Shown here in pieces: positions 13,677-28,000 of a stretch of 64,000 nt of DNA. The stretch is taken from contig CM029111.1 in NCBI GenBank assembly GCA_016859345.1, forward strand, positions 12,961,714 through 13,025,713. Reading direction: 5' to 3'. Position numbers and translations under genes: made by a program. How positions within the stretch are numbered: the first letter of the stretch is position 1; every line of letters starts with the position of its first letter. Source of the DNA: Istiophorus platypterus. Lineage: Eukaryota; Chordata; Actinopteri; Istiophoriformes; Istiophoridae. The notes beneath the pieces are model-generated. The model was not told the DNA's origin, did not search any database, and was given only the letters and a program-made list of their open reading frames with translations.

Positions 13677-16600
13677 GTGAGTCTTTCTTCAGACATTTCC
13701 ACAAACATCCTGGTTTATTCAGACTGACAATGTGAATCTCCTTTTTTGCACTTAGAAGCAAAGTGAAAGTGTTTCCCTGTGAATGGACAAACAACTCAGT
13801 CTCTCAAATATATATATATATATATATATATATCTTTAAAAACCACCCAAACTCATAGCTGACTTTAAAGAATGGTTCATTATGGTTATAGTGCTGCATT
13901 TAAATTAACCTGAGAGCTGTTATTTAGAAAGCAACATAGGTTATTTGATGTTAAAAGATCCTGAGCTTTTATGCTGCAATATAAAACTTATTTTAGATTT
14001 GATTGATTAAATGTGAAGATGTAGCTTATGATTTTTTTTCTTTAGTCATCTTAGCACAAACAATGCAGCATGATCTAGACACTAGCAAGTATACATTTAG
14101 AAAATGGCTGGTAACAGAAAACTGTCTATGCTGTATTAGTTCTACATACTTGGTTGGAATTAGTTGGTTAAAAATAACACCAAGTAATGCTAAGAAACTT
14201 AATACATGGAATTAAGAATACAGGAGTGAATTAAACCCATGGAAATTTGCTAGCGATGGCAAACTGCCTCCACAGTGCTGACTGTTGTTGGGACATTCAT
14301 TCTGTAGAGTTAGAAAAAGAGGAAATTACAGTTTTAAAGTTTCATACATTACATCTGTAGTAAACAAAAAGTGCAGTCCAGAAACCCTGTGTGCTAGAAG
14401 CTAGTTTGTTGGCTTCTAAAGACAACTCACACATTTCCTTCATGGTGCAGGACTTCCAAGTTATTATTTACCTATTAACTGTTTGACAATGTTCCTGAGA
14501 CATGGGCTTGTTTACTGCTTCCTTGCCTGGAATCTGACTTTACAGTAAGCTCTCCTTTTACCTCTGGGGAAATATCTGCTACACATGTGCATTTAATGGT
14601 TGCAATGAAGGAACTGAATTTGACTTTCAAATACTGAGAAGCCCTGACAGTGTGAAGCTGAGGAGCTAGCAGGAGCAATATAAAGAGATGGCATAGTACA
14701 GTTCTGGGAATACAGTCAGTTTGGCGCAGGGGAAGCTGCCGGCACACGCTCACTCCGACCCCTGACCCTTTCTGAAGCAGAATGTAATCACTACCGACAT
14801 TACTAGTGCTCTCTCTGCCACTACATCCCTGTCCTTCCTGCCAGCTCTAAGCTGCTGCCCGTCATCAGTCGCCCTAGAGGGCCACCAGTGGCAGATTACT
14901 CCTGCAGAGCCTTCCAGTGTGTCCAGCTCAGCTGCCTATTTGTCTTACAGTCCATGCAATAGGGACTCAAAATCCAACATGACAGGTCCAGTTTGATTTG
15001 AGCTTTTTCCAATTAAAAAAACAAAAAAACAAAACATATACATTTTTCATTTTTTTCAAAAATAAAGCCTAATCTTGCAATTGTGATTAAAATATTTAGA
15101 TGCGTGACTTTAAAACCCATCAGTCCCTTAGAATTCCAAATTCCGAAAAAAGGACAGGCACAAAAGATGGTAACAAAGCTTCTACAGTTACGTAGAGGCT
15201 GGAATCATCCTTTAAATGTGTGGACGGAAAGCGATTCTCAAATCAAGTCCCTAAAAATTGGTATGTAACCATCTTAAAAAGCTGAAATCCAAAGTCTGCT
15301 TGTTGGTTTATCTGAAAGTATCGTTCCCTCTTTTTATTGCATTTTTAAAAATCTGTTTCTATGGGAATGAAACACAGATTTATAAAAAGGCAAAAAGGTA
15401 TCTGTGAAATGCTGAATAAATTGTCAAATAACTGAGCAAGAGTTGATGGCTGTAAAGTACTAGACGAAGACCACAAGCAAGTATAAACAACTCAGGTCCC
15501 AAAATGTCCAAATAAAGTCTTTTATGAGATAGGAACATATTAATAAGTTTTGTTAGGCCTTAAGGGTAGTAGGTATACAAAGCATTTTAATGATAAACAA
15601 ATGTATAATTTTTCCCCTGAACTCACACAACTACGTGTGGAGGTTTCTCAATGCACAGGGGCTTTTTTTATGCTCAAAATGTCTCACTTGGAGTCAGATG
15701 AAGAATCCCTGAAGGTGCCTCCTATTCATTTTGATCCACCCTCAACACTGGCTTTCATTACATCAAGCCCTCACTGAGTCATGAATGCTTGAAGCCCTGC
15801 AAACTTTAATTTCCAGCTATAGAGATCTTATTCTTTTCCTGAGGTTTTTACTGCATTTGGCGGTATCGTGTCACAGCCTTGTGAGGTCACATCTTAATTA
15901 GAAAGGTTTTGTGAGGCTCCAAGGAGAGTTGCAGCATGCTTGTTGCATTATGTAGGGGAGGTTCATGTATTATTGGTATGGTAAGTTTTGGTTGGTTTGG
16001 CTGGTGCGTTGCGTTGCTGTCGTGTTCCTTGGATTAATTTAGAAAGTACCCTCAAAAGTTTTCACAAAATACAGCTACTTTATACAGCTATTTGTTTCCA
16101 CTAATAATAACATGTTTTTTTTAAAGTGGAAATGAGGATTTTCATTTAATTTAATAAATGTCTGAAAAGTCACTTTCTATTGCTTACTTTGTTTTTCTCT
16201 TTGAATATTATGAACTGGGTTTATAAGAAAAGGCTGTGTTAAGTTATTGCTTTTGCAAACCCAATATTTCCCACTGCTACATTTAACTGGCAAAACACAA
16301 GAGGGATTTTATTATATAGTAGTTTCAGGAAATGCAGTGTATTGACAGTGAGCTTAGCACTTACTGCTATTGTTCATCAAAAATGCTCCTAGAAAACAAG
16401 ACAACAGTCATTTTCAGTACTTTTGGACAGCGGATCGGTTTGACATATTGCAGGATGCAATGGAACAAGAAAGAGCAGCAACAGTGAGCTGTTAGATGAA
16501 GAGCTGCAGGTGATAGGCTGCACACGTTCAACTTCTCAGCCAGGTAGCAAACTCCTTTCACTGTGCCCTGCTGCTTGCAGACTCATGTTGTGTGCAGCAT

Positions 16601-19215
16601 AAAATCAGATCACAGCTGCTCACACGATGAAGGAAAAAGGTCAATTATTGCCTGACTTCTTTATTAAAATGACGATAATTTGTTTTGATGCCCCATGAAT
16701 TCTTTGACCTGTGGTATTAAACCGCATTTGCTGTCACCACTAGTCACCTACAGGTGACGCCAGATCAACCACGACTGAAATATTTGAGATTGTCACTTTA
16801 ACTTACGTCTTTCAAATAACATTTGAAAATGGTTCTTATGGCATCTTATGGTTTGATGTTTCATTCATGTTGTATTATGATTTAACTCCTATTTAAGCTA
16901 TCGATGAGCAAGTTGGTCATTGAGCAAATGGCAATGAGCAAGTTGCCCATCGATAGCTTAATAACTCTTGCAACATCTTTTGCAACATCTGTGCATGAAC
17001 GACCACAAGCACTGTATAGTGTGATAAAAAGAATTTCTCTATCATCATTATTAGTAGCGGTTTCTATGGTAGCAAGACTACAGTAGAGTATACAGTACTC
17101 AGACCAATAAAGCCAACAAACAAGGGAATCATAAAGAGTAACAAAGCACTTTAGATCTGATGGTATTCAGTGATTTGGTGCCTTAAAATCATTTTCTCAC
17201 ATGTCTAAATGTACATCCACGTGTATTTATTTTCATCTTTCTTCCTTTCTTTCTTTTCATGCTGTAAGACACCACCTCATGAGTGAAAACAACAACTTTT
17301 CTTATTTTCTGGTGGCAGGCAGTAATCTGATACTGGTCTGATGTGGTTGTACAATAGCATAGCTCTAGGGCTTATTTGACTGATGCCTCAACTAAAGTAT
17401 GTAAATACACAACTTAGTGCACAAGTCTGTTCCCTGACAGCTTTGACGAACATCTCCCAAATGTCACCAAGACCAAAGAGATGTCAAGAGAAAGATGAAC
17501 TAAAAGAAGTGGAGGCTTCTAGTTTTGAATGTCTCAGCATGTAAGGTTTAACATCCGTCTCAGTAGACATTTGATGTGGCCTCTCAAAGCCATTCGCACT
17601 ACTGGATTTGTTCAGGAAAGTCAAGGGGGAACATAGGAAATATTTAAAATTTTGACCAAGGACTCGTTTTTCCTCAAATTTCACTGTCATTTGAAATTTA
17701 ACCACCTAACGGTAAGAGACAGCTTGTCGGACAAAAACTATCAAACACACAAGCTAAATCATTGCTTTGAGAAAAAAAACATTGCAGCCTTTTCACTCTT
17801 TCTTTCCTAAACAAGAATTCCGACAAAATATCTGTCAAGTCAGCCCATCTACGGCTGCTTTATATCTGATGACTGGAGTTATCTGTGCAAAACATTCATA
17901 TGCCTGTTTTCCACAATGTTGTCTGAATCCCATGTCCTTTCCTCCAATTCAGGCTTTGATTGATTATGTGAGAGAGACACAAAAGACAAGCAGGCAGCTC
18001 TGTCAAAATCAAAGCCACAGGTATTTGGCTGCTAAATGGGATCAGCAGTTGTCTGCTCACATAATAAAACAGCCAGATCAGAACTGGCCAAATGTTCTAT
18101 CTCATTAACCAACCAAAGGCCATACTGAGTAGCAGTCTCACCCACCTAACGTCACAGTGGCCCTGTTTTCCCTGTGCTGCTTTGTTTGGAGGGAAAGCTG
18201 ATTTCAGCTTTGAATGGCAAAGTCATGCATGGTGATGTAGGTCAAAATGCAACAGATTCGCTAGTTTCATTGAATAAATTATTACACACTTAGTTCTTTT
18301 GTGCTCAATTCGTACTTTTCGTGGAAAAAACAGGAACTATCAACATCCTGGAAACAATCCATTAATGCTCTGCTAGAGTTTTAATTATGGGTGCGGATAT
18401 GGTTTACACCATTCAAACAAAAAAAGGTTTTAGGGTTCTATGAATAACTGTGTAATTTAGTCTTAAACGCTAACAACAAAACAAACATGATTATTCAAAG
18501 TCAAATTGAAATTTCAATGGATTTTGGCTAAGAAATTAAACATTTATTGTCGGTGTTTTTTGAGATTTGTGCACTTAAATAATTAAAATTGTAACAACCA
18601 AAATGAAGATGTTGATTTATTTATTTATTGCACTGATAGCATCCTCAATTTTGGTGCTCTCCTTGGTTCCGCAGTGAAATTAAATTGGATTGGAATTCTT
18701 TTTGAGTCCACATTTTCGTTTCAAGCTCCTAAATGGACATTATGACATTTTTAATTTAGCCTTAGCACCCTGTGGTTTAATGTTTTGCAATAAGTGCTAA
18801 GCTAAGTTGAATACATTGCTTTTCCTGCAACTACTATATAATAAAATCCCACTTGTGGTTGTCAGTTAAATGCATCAGTAGGAAATGTTGGATTTGCATT
18901 AGCAATAACTTAATACAACATTTTTTTAACTACACTTACCCAGTTCATAATACTGCAAATAAATAAATAAATAAATGAATGAAAAATGTCAAGAATAAAT
19001 AGTGACTTGTTTTACGCTGGAGGACAAATGTAAAAATTTCATCCATCGTGTGACAAAAAAGACTGATCAAAATATCAAAACTAGTCTGGCAATTTGAATA
19101 TCTATTTAGTTTTATTGTATGTCCATTTGCCTCCCGGCAAAAGGGAATAGGATGAAATACATTCATTATATTTATTTGAAAAGAGCACAGACCCAAGGTC
19201 ATTGGCTGATTGCTT

Positions 19216-19285
<70 letters not shown>

Positions 19286-21999
19286 CATATATATACATAT
19301 ATATATATAGGAGGGGGGCGCGTGAAGAATGGTGGTGTAGGTGTTAAAGTGTTGTGTCAGATGTAAGATCACACAAGGTCCTGCTGGTTAGACAATCTGA
19401 TATCATTTGATCCAACTTACAGGGCTTTCAGGTGGAAAGAGAATTTAACTGGAAACTCACACAGCATTTGATCAGACCGACTTGACTTGAGCATCACTAC
19501 CATGGAGCAGAAACAGTTTGACACTGGGCCAGTCGATATCTCAGAGGTGGTTGCGAATAATCTTTGGTTTTTCTGTGAGAGCAAGCGTGAGCTCGAGCTG
19601 AAAAAGGATTAAGTCTAGAACAAGTTTAAGATGAGTTATCATATTATCATAAAAACAGTCATTAAAATAATGATTTACGGTTTCGTACTCTGAATACAGG
19701 AAGCCAATAACATCTACTAGAAAAATATATACCTTGGATGTTAGCACTCAAAACAAGGACAACATGTTCTTGATAGAGTTCTGATAGTCCTGTTAGTGAT
19801 TCTGATAAAAGGTCTTTCTTTAGTGTTCATTTTCTACGTTTACTTTTTTTTGCAGTCACGGCCAACTTTAAGTATCGGATAGCTGAAACGTTTAATCTCT
19901 GTTGTTTGGTCCTTTCACACCCATCAATAGCCAGACTTTCCCAACCATGCATGAGACTCCTGTATCCAACAGCTTGTTCTGCAGTGGCAATACATCATAG
20001 AGTAACAAAGCAGTGCTGCATTCGTGTCAACATGTGTCATTTTGAAGTTAGATCATGACCTCAACATTCATCTTGGATAAGAAATAAACTTATTTTTCAA
20101 TAATCTTATTTTCTATGAATAAAAATGACTACTGTGAATATTCTGTCTGCAGGAAGTGCAGTTTTTGGTACCATTTTAAACACATGGGAGATGTGCAATC
20201 TACAAAAAGGAGAAGATAATTTAAGCTTTTCTTTGTCTGTTGCCGTGTTCAACTGCCTCCCAGATGAGTAGGAATTTGGCAAGCTACTGTTCTTTTTGTC
20301 TTGTTTTATAGGAAAATTTGTGTAAGTCATAATATTTGTGTTTTCTGTGAAGCTGAAACTAAGGCAATTGGAGATTTAAACCATAATACACTACAGTTCA
20401 TTGTAAAATAAGTAACCTGTTTGCTTAAGTTGTAATGTTATTGATTGAGTCTGTCATAACTTGACCAACAATGTACAGCCATGCAAAAAGTCTGTGAAGC
20501 TCACTGTAAAGAAAACCAAACTGTTATATTAATATAACAAAGAAAAAATAATTTTGACCTGACAATAGATCTAGAGGAAAAGTCAGGAGATTAATTAAGT
20601 CATTAGGATTAATCCTCTGGGGACATTGAAAAACTCTGACCTGCTGGTGGCGCTGTAGTAAAAGTCAGGCCATCACCAAAATCATTAGGATTCATCCTCT
20701 GTGGAATATGGATATCTATTCCACATTTTATCGAAATCCATCTAATAGTTATCGAGACATTTCACTAAAACCAATAATGTCAACCTCATGGTGGAACTTG
20801 AGAAAAGTCACGGGATCAGTAAAATCAATAGGCATTCCTCCCTGACGACCGTGAATTCACGACAATCCATCCAACCACTGTTGTCAATTTCAAATCTGGA
20901 CCAAAGTGGTCGACCAGTTGACCATCAGACCGTCCGACTGTCATTCCTAGTGGCGGGGCAATAAGGAAGCTAAAAAGCCATACCAGTTTCAAATTAGGCT
21001 ACTTGCCTTGTTGTAACCATAGCCACTGTGCATAGTCCTGCAAAAGTCTGCAAAGTAATCGGATAAAGTCATGTCGGGTTAAAATATCTGGCAGTTACAT
21101 TTTGAACAAAGCACTGAAGATGATTTGCACTGTTTACTGAAGGAGGCCATGCAGGAAATATTTGAGTCAAACCAAAAGATAGTGTATAGTTAGAACGGGA
21201 AAGCCTTTGCTTTTTCACTACTCATTTCAGTGGAGTAGGACACAGCAGTGAAAGAATTCTCTGCAGTGAAGATGCAGAACAGAGGAAGCTGGCACAAATT
21301 GTTTAATGCTAGATCAGGCAGGCTTCACATGCAGAATCTGTTTGCATGGGTCTCTAAAGCGTGTCAACCCCTGAATGTGGTCATGCTGCATAGTGTCATC
21401 ATCAGGACAGTTTGTCGATTGGCAATCCAACAGACATCACTTCACCCGCATTGGCTGGATTGTCACTAATACATTCCATCTTCAGGATGCAGAGCTTTTT
21501 TTTTCACAGAAGTGTATTTTCATTTGGGTCCTTCCCTTTGTATAACATCTATCAAACTGCGCTTTGGGATTAGGGCTGGAGTATCATTATGAAAGATTAT
21601 TTAAACAGACGAGGGATAAAACAGTTTTTTTCAGTGCGATGTCTTGGTGTTGCCACCCCTGAAGTGCAAGACTGTCCTTGATGCACAATTATTTTGCTCC
21701 CTCAGTAGATTTCATTCTGTTTGTTCTTCCTTGTGAAAAGCTGTTGTTCCTCCAGTGTCCTTATTAGAGAGTGTACAGTCCCCTGAAGTAATGGAGGCTG
21801 ACGCACCATGTCATTTTATTCTCACCTTGTGAAAAGTGGTGTGATTTTCTTTCACTGGATATTGTATACCTTATGTGTACAATTTATAAAATATTCTTTT
21901 ATAGTCAAATATAGGGAGGTTTTCAGAGTCAGGTGGTGACACTAGTAGGAGAATTTATATCAGGTAGTCCTATAAAACAAAACTTTAGACATAAGTATA

Positions 22000-22042
<43 letters not shown>

Positions 22043-25000
22043 TCACACACACACACACATATATATATATGTGTGTGTGTGTGCGTGTGTTTGTGTGTTA
22101 CAATTTTTAGTGCTGTCTCTTGCTGTGCTTCCCTTTTCCCAAATTTGCCCAATGACATATTCAAATATTGCCATCTAAGATTAGTTGAGTGGATGATTTC
22201 AAATCTTAATTAATCTTTTTTTTCTTTATTTTTTTAATTTAATGACAGTTGAAGCAGAGGAAGAGGAGGGGGGCAAAGACGGCACACAGCAGCATAGGGA
22301 CAACTGGGAGATTATGCAAATGTTAGAAATGAGGGTTGCGTACTGTGTCCTTTGTCATGTTGGAAATGTCAAGAGGAATATCTTGAATACTCATTAACCT
22401 GAAACACGGAGTGAAAAATACTGATGGAAGAAGAGTTTTCTGTAATATTTTTTACTTGTTTGTATGGGCAATGCAAACGGGATATTACTTATTATGTAAT
22501 GGCACCATATGAGATTATGATACCATAGCTATTATTGAAATATTACAGAGATCAAGACAAAAGCACTACAGTCTGTGTAATGAATTGATTTCATGTTTAC
22601 AGGCTTATTGTGCCATGATAAAGAGAATTACCAGAGCAATCGAACAAATACAGTGTTGACATTATGCAAATTCTGTAGCTTCCATACACTTCCTGTTTGA
22701 TGGACTTTCTAATTGTAATTATATTTTGTGTGAAAAAGAAAGGAAGGGAGGGAGACATAAAGGAAAGAAGAGAGGAAAGAAGACAGGAGTTCATGTCCTC
22801 TCGGCTCAACATGTCAAACAGAGGAAATCCCTGTCTGGCCTCTGGCAGCTGCTCCTCCTGCTTCAGGCCTCACTGAGTCCTGATTAATGCTGTGTTAGGT
22901 TTTTAAAAGGTTAAAAGAGACATTAGTATCCTTTGTGCTTCACTCGTTACCCCAGCAATGTTTACCTGCCGACATTATTTATACTACTGAATGGCCATCC
23001 AGTGGAATAGGGCAACAGAGGACTGGTGAGTGATGCGGGAGAATTGCTGTATATACAATATATACTTAATTTCTGTTAATGGCTTCAGAAAATATAGAAA
23101 GGAAGAATTTACTGAATCCAAACCACTTTACTTCAGTTACATTGTTATGCTGTTCTGCCTGTTTAGCACTACTCTATTTTCCACTGTTCATTACCTTGTT
23201 TGATTAGCAGTTTGCAGCATTTTGTAAATGATTTTATTTCTTTTAAATTGTCACAGCTACATGTTCAAAGGTTGTTTTATGTTACTTTCAACCACCTGGA
23301 ACTCAGCTCCTCAGACAGTCTGAAAATCAATGAAGGGTTTTAGCTGCAGGTGTGTAGAGAGAGAACGATTGTCAAAGCTCTGCCACAGATCTGCTATTTG
23401 CATAATGTGCTTTATCTCCATCATGTCACGGATACTTCCCAAAACTCCACGACAGAATATCCCAAACTTTCTACTTAGACCACAAAACTCAAAATCTGTG
23501 GGTTTAGGTTATCAGTTCAAAGTTTTTTGGTTATCCAATCTAATCTTTTGCATTAAAATTGGGTTGACATACAATTTTGTCAGTGAAATGTGATAAGTAG
23601 AAAGTTAGCTAGTCTGCAAAAGGTAAAAACAAGATATTTTGATTCAGCAGTCAAACAGTTAATACAGTTAAGATGGTAAATTACTGCAGTTATGGCAGAT
23701 GTTCTTGAACCTTGCCCACTGTGAGGACAGATCCATTTAGACCACTGTTTTGGCACAATAACAATTCAGCAGAGGGGAGAATTAATCAGATGACTAGTCA
23801 TTACTATATCTTGGAGAAGCTGAATGCCCAGCAAGGCTGGCCTGGCCTCCGCACGAGGCTGTCCAGGGGCAAGCCAGAGGCAATATTAAAGGTGAAAACA
23901 CTTCATCACAAAATGGATGAACCTTCAGATAGTTGGCTCCTGTTGCAGCTGGGGGGGCGGGGTGTCTGTGAACCTTGGTGCAGTCTGACGGTGCGGCACG
24001 TTTTGGAACAAAACAAGGACATGCAGTATTTTTGTTACATATACTTGAAATACTAATTTAAAAACAACATTTTGCCTTTGGTAATGAGCCAGTGTACCAG
24101 TCCAGATACATTTATCTTCCTCCTATAATGTCACTTGCTCTTGGTGTTCTCAGTTTGAGCTCTCATACACAAGCCCCTAGAAGTCTATTTTTCCACTGTT
24201 TAATAAGATTGACTCATTAGTCATTTACTCAATAGCCATGCCCACAGTAGCGGTTTTGAGTAAAATCATCAGGATTAGTGTGTGTCACTCCTCTGTTTAT
24301 TTTCCTGGGGAAAAAGCCTAACTGCAAACTGAAACCCCCGTTACTTGCACAGTTTTAAAACCTAAACTCTGAAAGTAGCAGCATTTCCAAGTGTGATACA
24401 AAGGCCCCAGGAATTGCAGGTGTTTGAAGATGTTTCACCTATCGCCCGAATAGCTCTTTGGTTCTGAATTCTTCAAATAGAACTTAGAAACAACATGACC
24501 TGGATGACTGAGAATCTTCACAGGCCTAAGCAGTTCTTACTGAGTAAAGCATACAAATCCAACTGTTCAGTAAGAAGCTCTTGAGTAAGCAAATAAGGAG
24601 TATTTTCATCATCGGTAATCTGCTGATTGCTTTCCTTATACCGTACGTTGATAATTGGTCTAAAAACTGTAAGTGCAATTTCAGCCCAAGGTGATGTTTC
24701 TTAGTCCAAAACCGAAAGATATTTAGTTTACAATTATATTAGGACAAAGCAAAAAACAAAATCCTCACATTTGAAGTTCAAACGTAAAAATCGCTGGCAG
24801 TTTTGCTTGAAAAATATCTAAAACAACGTATCAATACCAAAATCATTGTCAATCATTCTCCTTTTGATTGCCTAATTGATTAATTGACGAACTGTTATAG
24901 CTCTACCGATGAGCCATTTTTTTCTGTAATTGTATTACCAGGGTTGAAATGATATAGTAGCATATGATCAGCAAATCTGGTTTCATCATTTTATAAATAC

Positions 25001-28000
25001 ATCTCGCCACTTACAGTTATTCACACCGAAAAGAGCAGGCACAGTGCATATAGCCAGGTGAACGCTGGCGCCCGTAATTTTTACTGTACTGACAAAAACA
25101 AAAGGCATCACTGACCGTTCATAGCACTGCGGCTCTTCGTCGGCGGCCACATTGAACTTGCCGATGGCACTAGCAGGTTACATTGGAGAATGCCAGCAAA
25201 GCCGAGCTATTTATCACATCTGAAGCCCTGATAAAGAAACTGCTGGGATGTTCCATGGGATTAAAAGAAAAAAGAAAAAACAAACCCAAGAGATTTAAAT
25301 TCAGAATGTCAACTGTTATTTCACTCACCTGTTGTCAGAAATGCATGCTAGCAACTGGAACCATCACATTATCTGATAGACACTGACAGTCTCACAGCGC
25401 ATGTAGTTGCAGGGAAGTTTTCAGCGGCTCCCTGACAATGTGAGAATGTGTACCTCAAGGCCGACTGCAGCTAGCTGTGCCTGTGCCCACGCCAGATTAG
25501 GCAGCACCATTAATGTTTGCTTTGCCTCACAAGAAGAAGCAGTAAATACTTAAACTCTTCTGCTAAGGTTTAACAACATTTTCATCTTAAGAGCCTTTGC
25601 TATGTGAATTCTGCCTTGTAAGAGGAAAATCCCATGGTTGCCAGGTGAGTTATTTTACCAGAGTGCAGAAAAGCTCATTTCACAGTGCTTAGAGGCCTGT
25701 CTTTGATTTATAAATCATTTACACTGAGAAGGAAAATGTCATTCAGTCATTCTGAAATCTAATTTATAGTTGCCCCACAACCCGCTGTCATGTCGCATTT
25801 TCTCATTTGGGATCTGGCAGCTGAATTGACAGCATGCTCTCCAGCAAAACTGCTCAATGGTTGACAATAACACAGAGTTACTATTCTGTCCTGAAGAATA
25901 TAAAATGAATTATCAAAATCTCTGTATGTGAAGTATGTATCCTCAGGTCAAACTGCCACATTTAGACAAAAAAAAAAAAAAACTTTGCTATTAACACAGT
26001 TCAGAACTTGCCGGAAAAATAGGACAGTGTTGGATTTCTCAAGCTCCTGCCAACGCAGACAGATCATTTGTGCTTACATCACCGAGCTGAAATAATCTTT
26101 TTCAACGTTTGTCATGGTGGCGAATAAAAGAACCATTCCCTGTTGTTGCAGCGACAATGTTTCAAAGTTTATTTTTGAACCTAGTTGAAAACTACACCTC
26201 ATATGAAGATATCTATTTTACCTCCTTTTCGACAGATGGATTCTTTAGACTTGAGTTCCTAAAGAACCGGGGATATTCAGTTGTTTCCCGCTCTCTCCGA
26301 CTGCAACATGCTGCAGCGGTCAGTGAGGGCAGCCGAGAAAATCATCGGGCTCTCTCCCGTCTCCATCACAGTTATTTACACCACATGCTGCATCTGCAGG
26401 GCCGGCAGCATTGTGGCTGACCCCACGCACCCCTGCCCCCCGCCTGCCCCCCCCTGCCTCGCCCTCTGGCAAAAGGTATGGAAGCATCCAGGTTTGTAAA
26501 GCCACACTGTATAACAGCCCCCCCCCCCCCCCCCAAGCCCCCAGTGACTGGACTGACCCCAGCGTACTTCTGTGCTTCCTTGGTTAGTTCTGTGTTCTAG
26601 TCTTAATTAGTTCTTTGTAGCTCTGTTGTTTTATGTAGCACTTGGTCTCGGAGGTACATTGTGTCTTACTGTCTTAATGTGTTCTTATATTAGCTGTTTA
26701 TGGTTGAAATGACATTACAGAGACAACAGAGTCTTTTATATTGAATTATGTTCTAGACTATGTTGTATCCAATCAGACTGTGTCACGGGAATCCACTTTG
26801 ATTGAGGACTTTCATCAAAAATAGTGCTGTTCATTTAGACAAAACACTGTATATAATGAAAAGTTCATCACATCACTCCTGTTACAGGTTAACAATACTA
26901 ACTAATAAATTTCAAACCTTCCTTAAAATACTCATGTGCCACCGGTAAAATTCATCACCTTGGTGGCAATGCATGTTTACAGCACTTACCAAACTGAAGG
27001 AACAGCAAGGGATGAGTAATTCGTACAAAATAACAACTTTTGTCACTGCAGCCGTCATCGTGCCCTCCGAGAGCTTCCCCTGCACTGTGGGGATAAATGG
27101 CGAGCGGGTCCATTTCCCCCCGGGACTTAACAGCGTGCTGATATGAGGCAGAGTTGCTGACAGATGTAATACCACGACTGGTCACCATTTGGCTTAAGAA
27201 AATAGCCATGCCAACAAATACTTTCAGTTGATCCATCAACTTTGACACGGCAGTGCAACTATAGTTCCACGGTTCTGGGGTCTCGTATTTACTTCCACAG
27301 ATTGTTTGAAAAAATCATCAATACATCCTTGAGCGGAGTTTTTTTTTTTTTTTTTTTTTTTTAGAGAACAAAGATTAGATGAATGCAGTTTGAAATACAC
27401 CTTTATCACCTTTGCATAAAAACATTGTGTGATTTTTCATCTGGACTAAAATAGCACAGCTCTAGTTTGTAAAAGATGATCGCATCTCAAAAAAAAATAA
27501 AATTATGAGATATGATAAATCACTGATCAGCATAAAGAATAATGTCTAAGAGGTTAGGGACATTTGAAAGACAGTAATGTGACAAGAATTGACTCAAAGA
27601 GCATGTGTAACATCGGAAAAACATCCTGAAACCTACGAAACAGTTTGGGTAAGTTGAAATATAATGTTAGTTATGATCATGTGATTACTGATTACTGACG
27701 TTACCAACAATGTAAATGATTGTAGAAAATCCTTTTTCTATGGAAATGATAACTAAAATAAAATGTTGGAGGACTCCTTTTACAGAAACCATATAGGAAG
27801 ATGTATGAGAGTAATCACAGTACTCTTTAATCCTATTTAAGTTACACATAACTATGTAGAGGTCTTTCTTATTAACATCAGAGCATCTCTCCTTGAGTAC
27901 ATTTGAAACCCCATTACAAAAGGCAACACAGAAAGCTGGAAAATTACAAATGGCTTCATTTTGTTTCATCTTTTGCTCCTTTGATACCCAAACATGCAGC

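Larger units (their letters stand above)
26285..26720 (+). mobile_element. 3' fragment of a non-LTR retrotransposon (CR1/L2/Rex-like)
   Basis: The frame from 26281 to 26499 reads MLQRSVRAAEKIIGLSPVS (from 26308), then IYTTCCICRAGSIVADPTHP. This matches the C-terminal end of LINE reverse transcriptases with the pattern LQR-VR-AEKIIG, IYT-RC-RKA-SI--DP-HP. The frame then degrades into Pro/Leu-rich sequence and a C17 run (26518-26534). Downstream, GTAGCACTTGGTCTCGGAGG and TATGGTTGAAATGACATTA resemble the 3' untranslated end of a fish element that ends near ATGGTTGAAATGACAATAAA. The copy is severely 5'-truncated and clearly inactive. The clade is tentative. Confidence 0.75.

Noticed and set aside
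20473..20520. Possible Tc1/mariner end from the word TACAGCCATGCAAAAAGT
   Set aside because: No matching inverted end or transposase remnant was found nearby.
27339..27362. T24 run read as the tail of a minus-strand processed pseudogene
   Set aside because: No reading frame or recognisable cDNA lies in the adjacent sequence.
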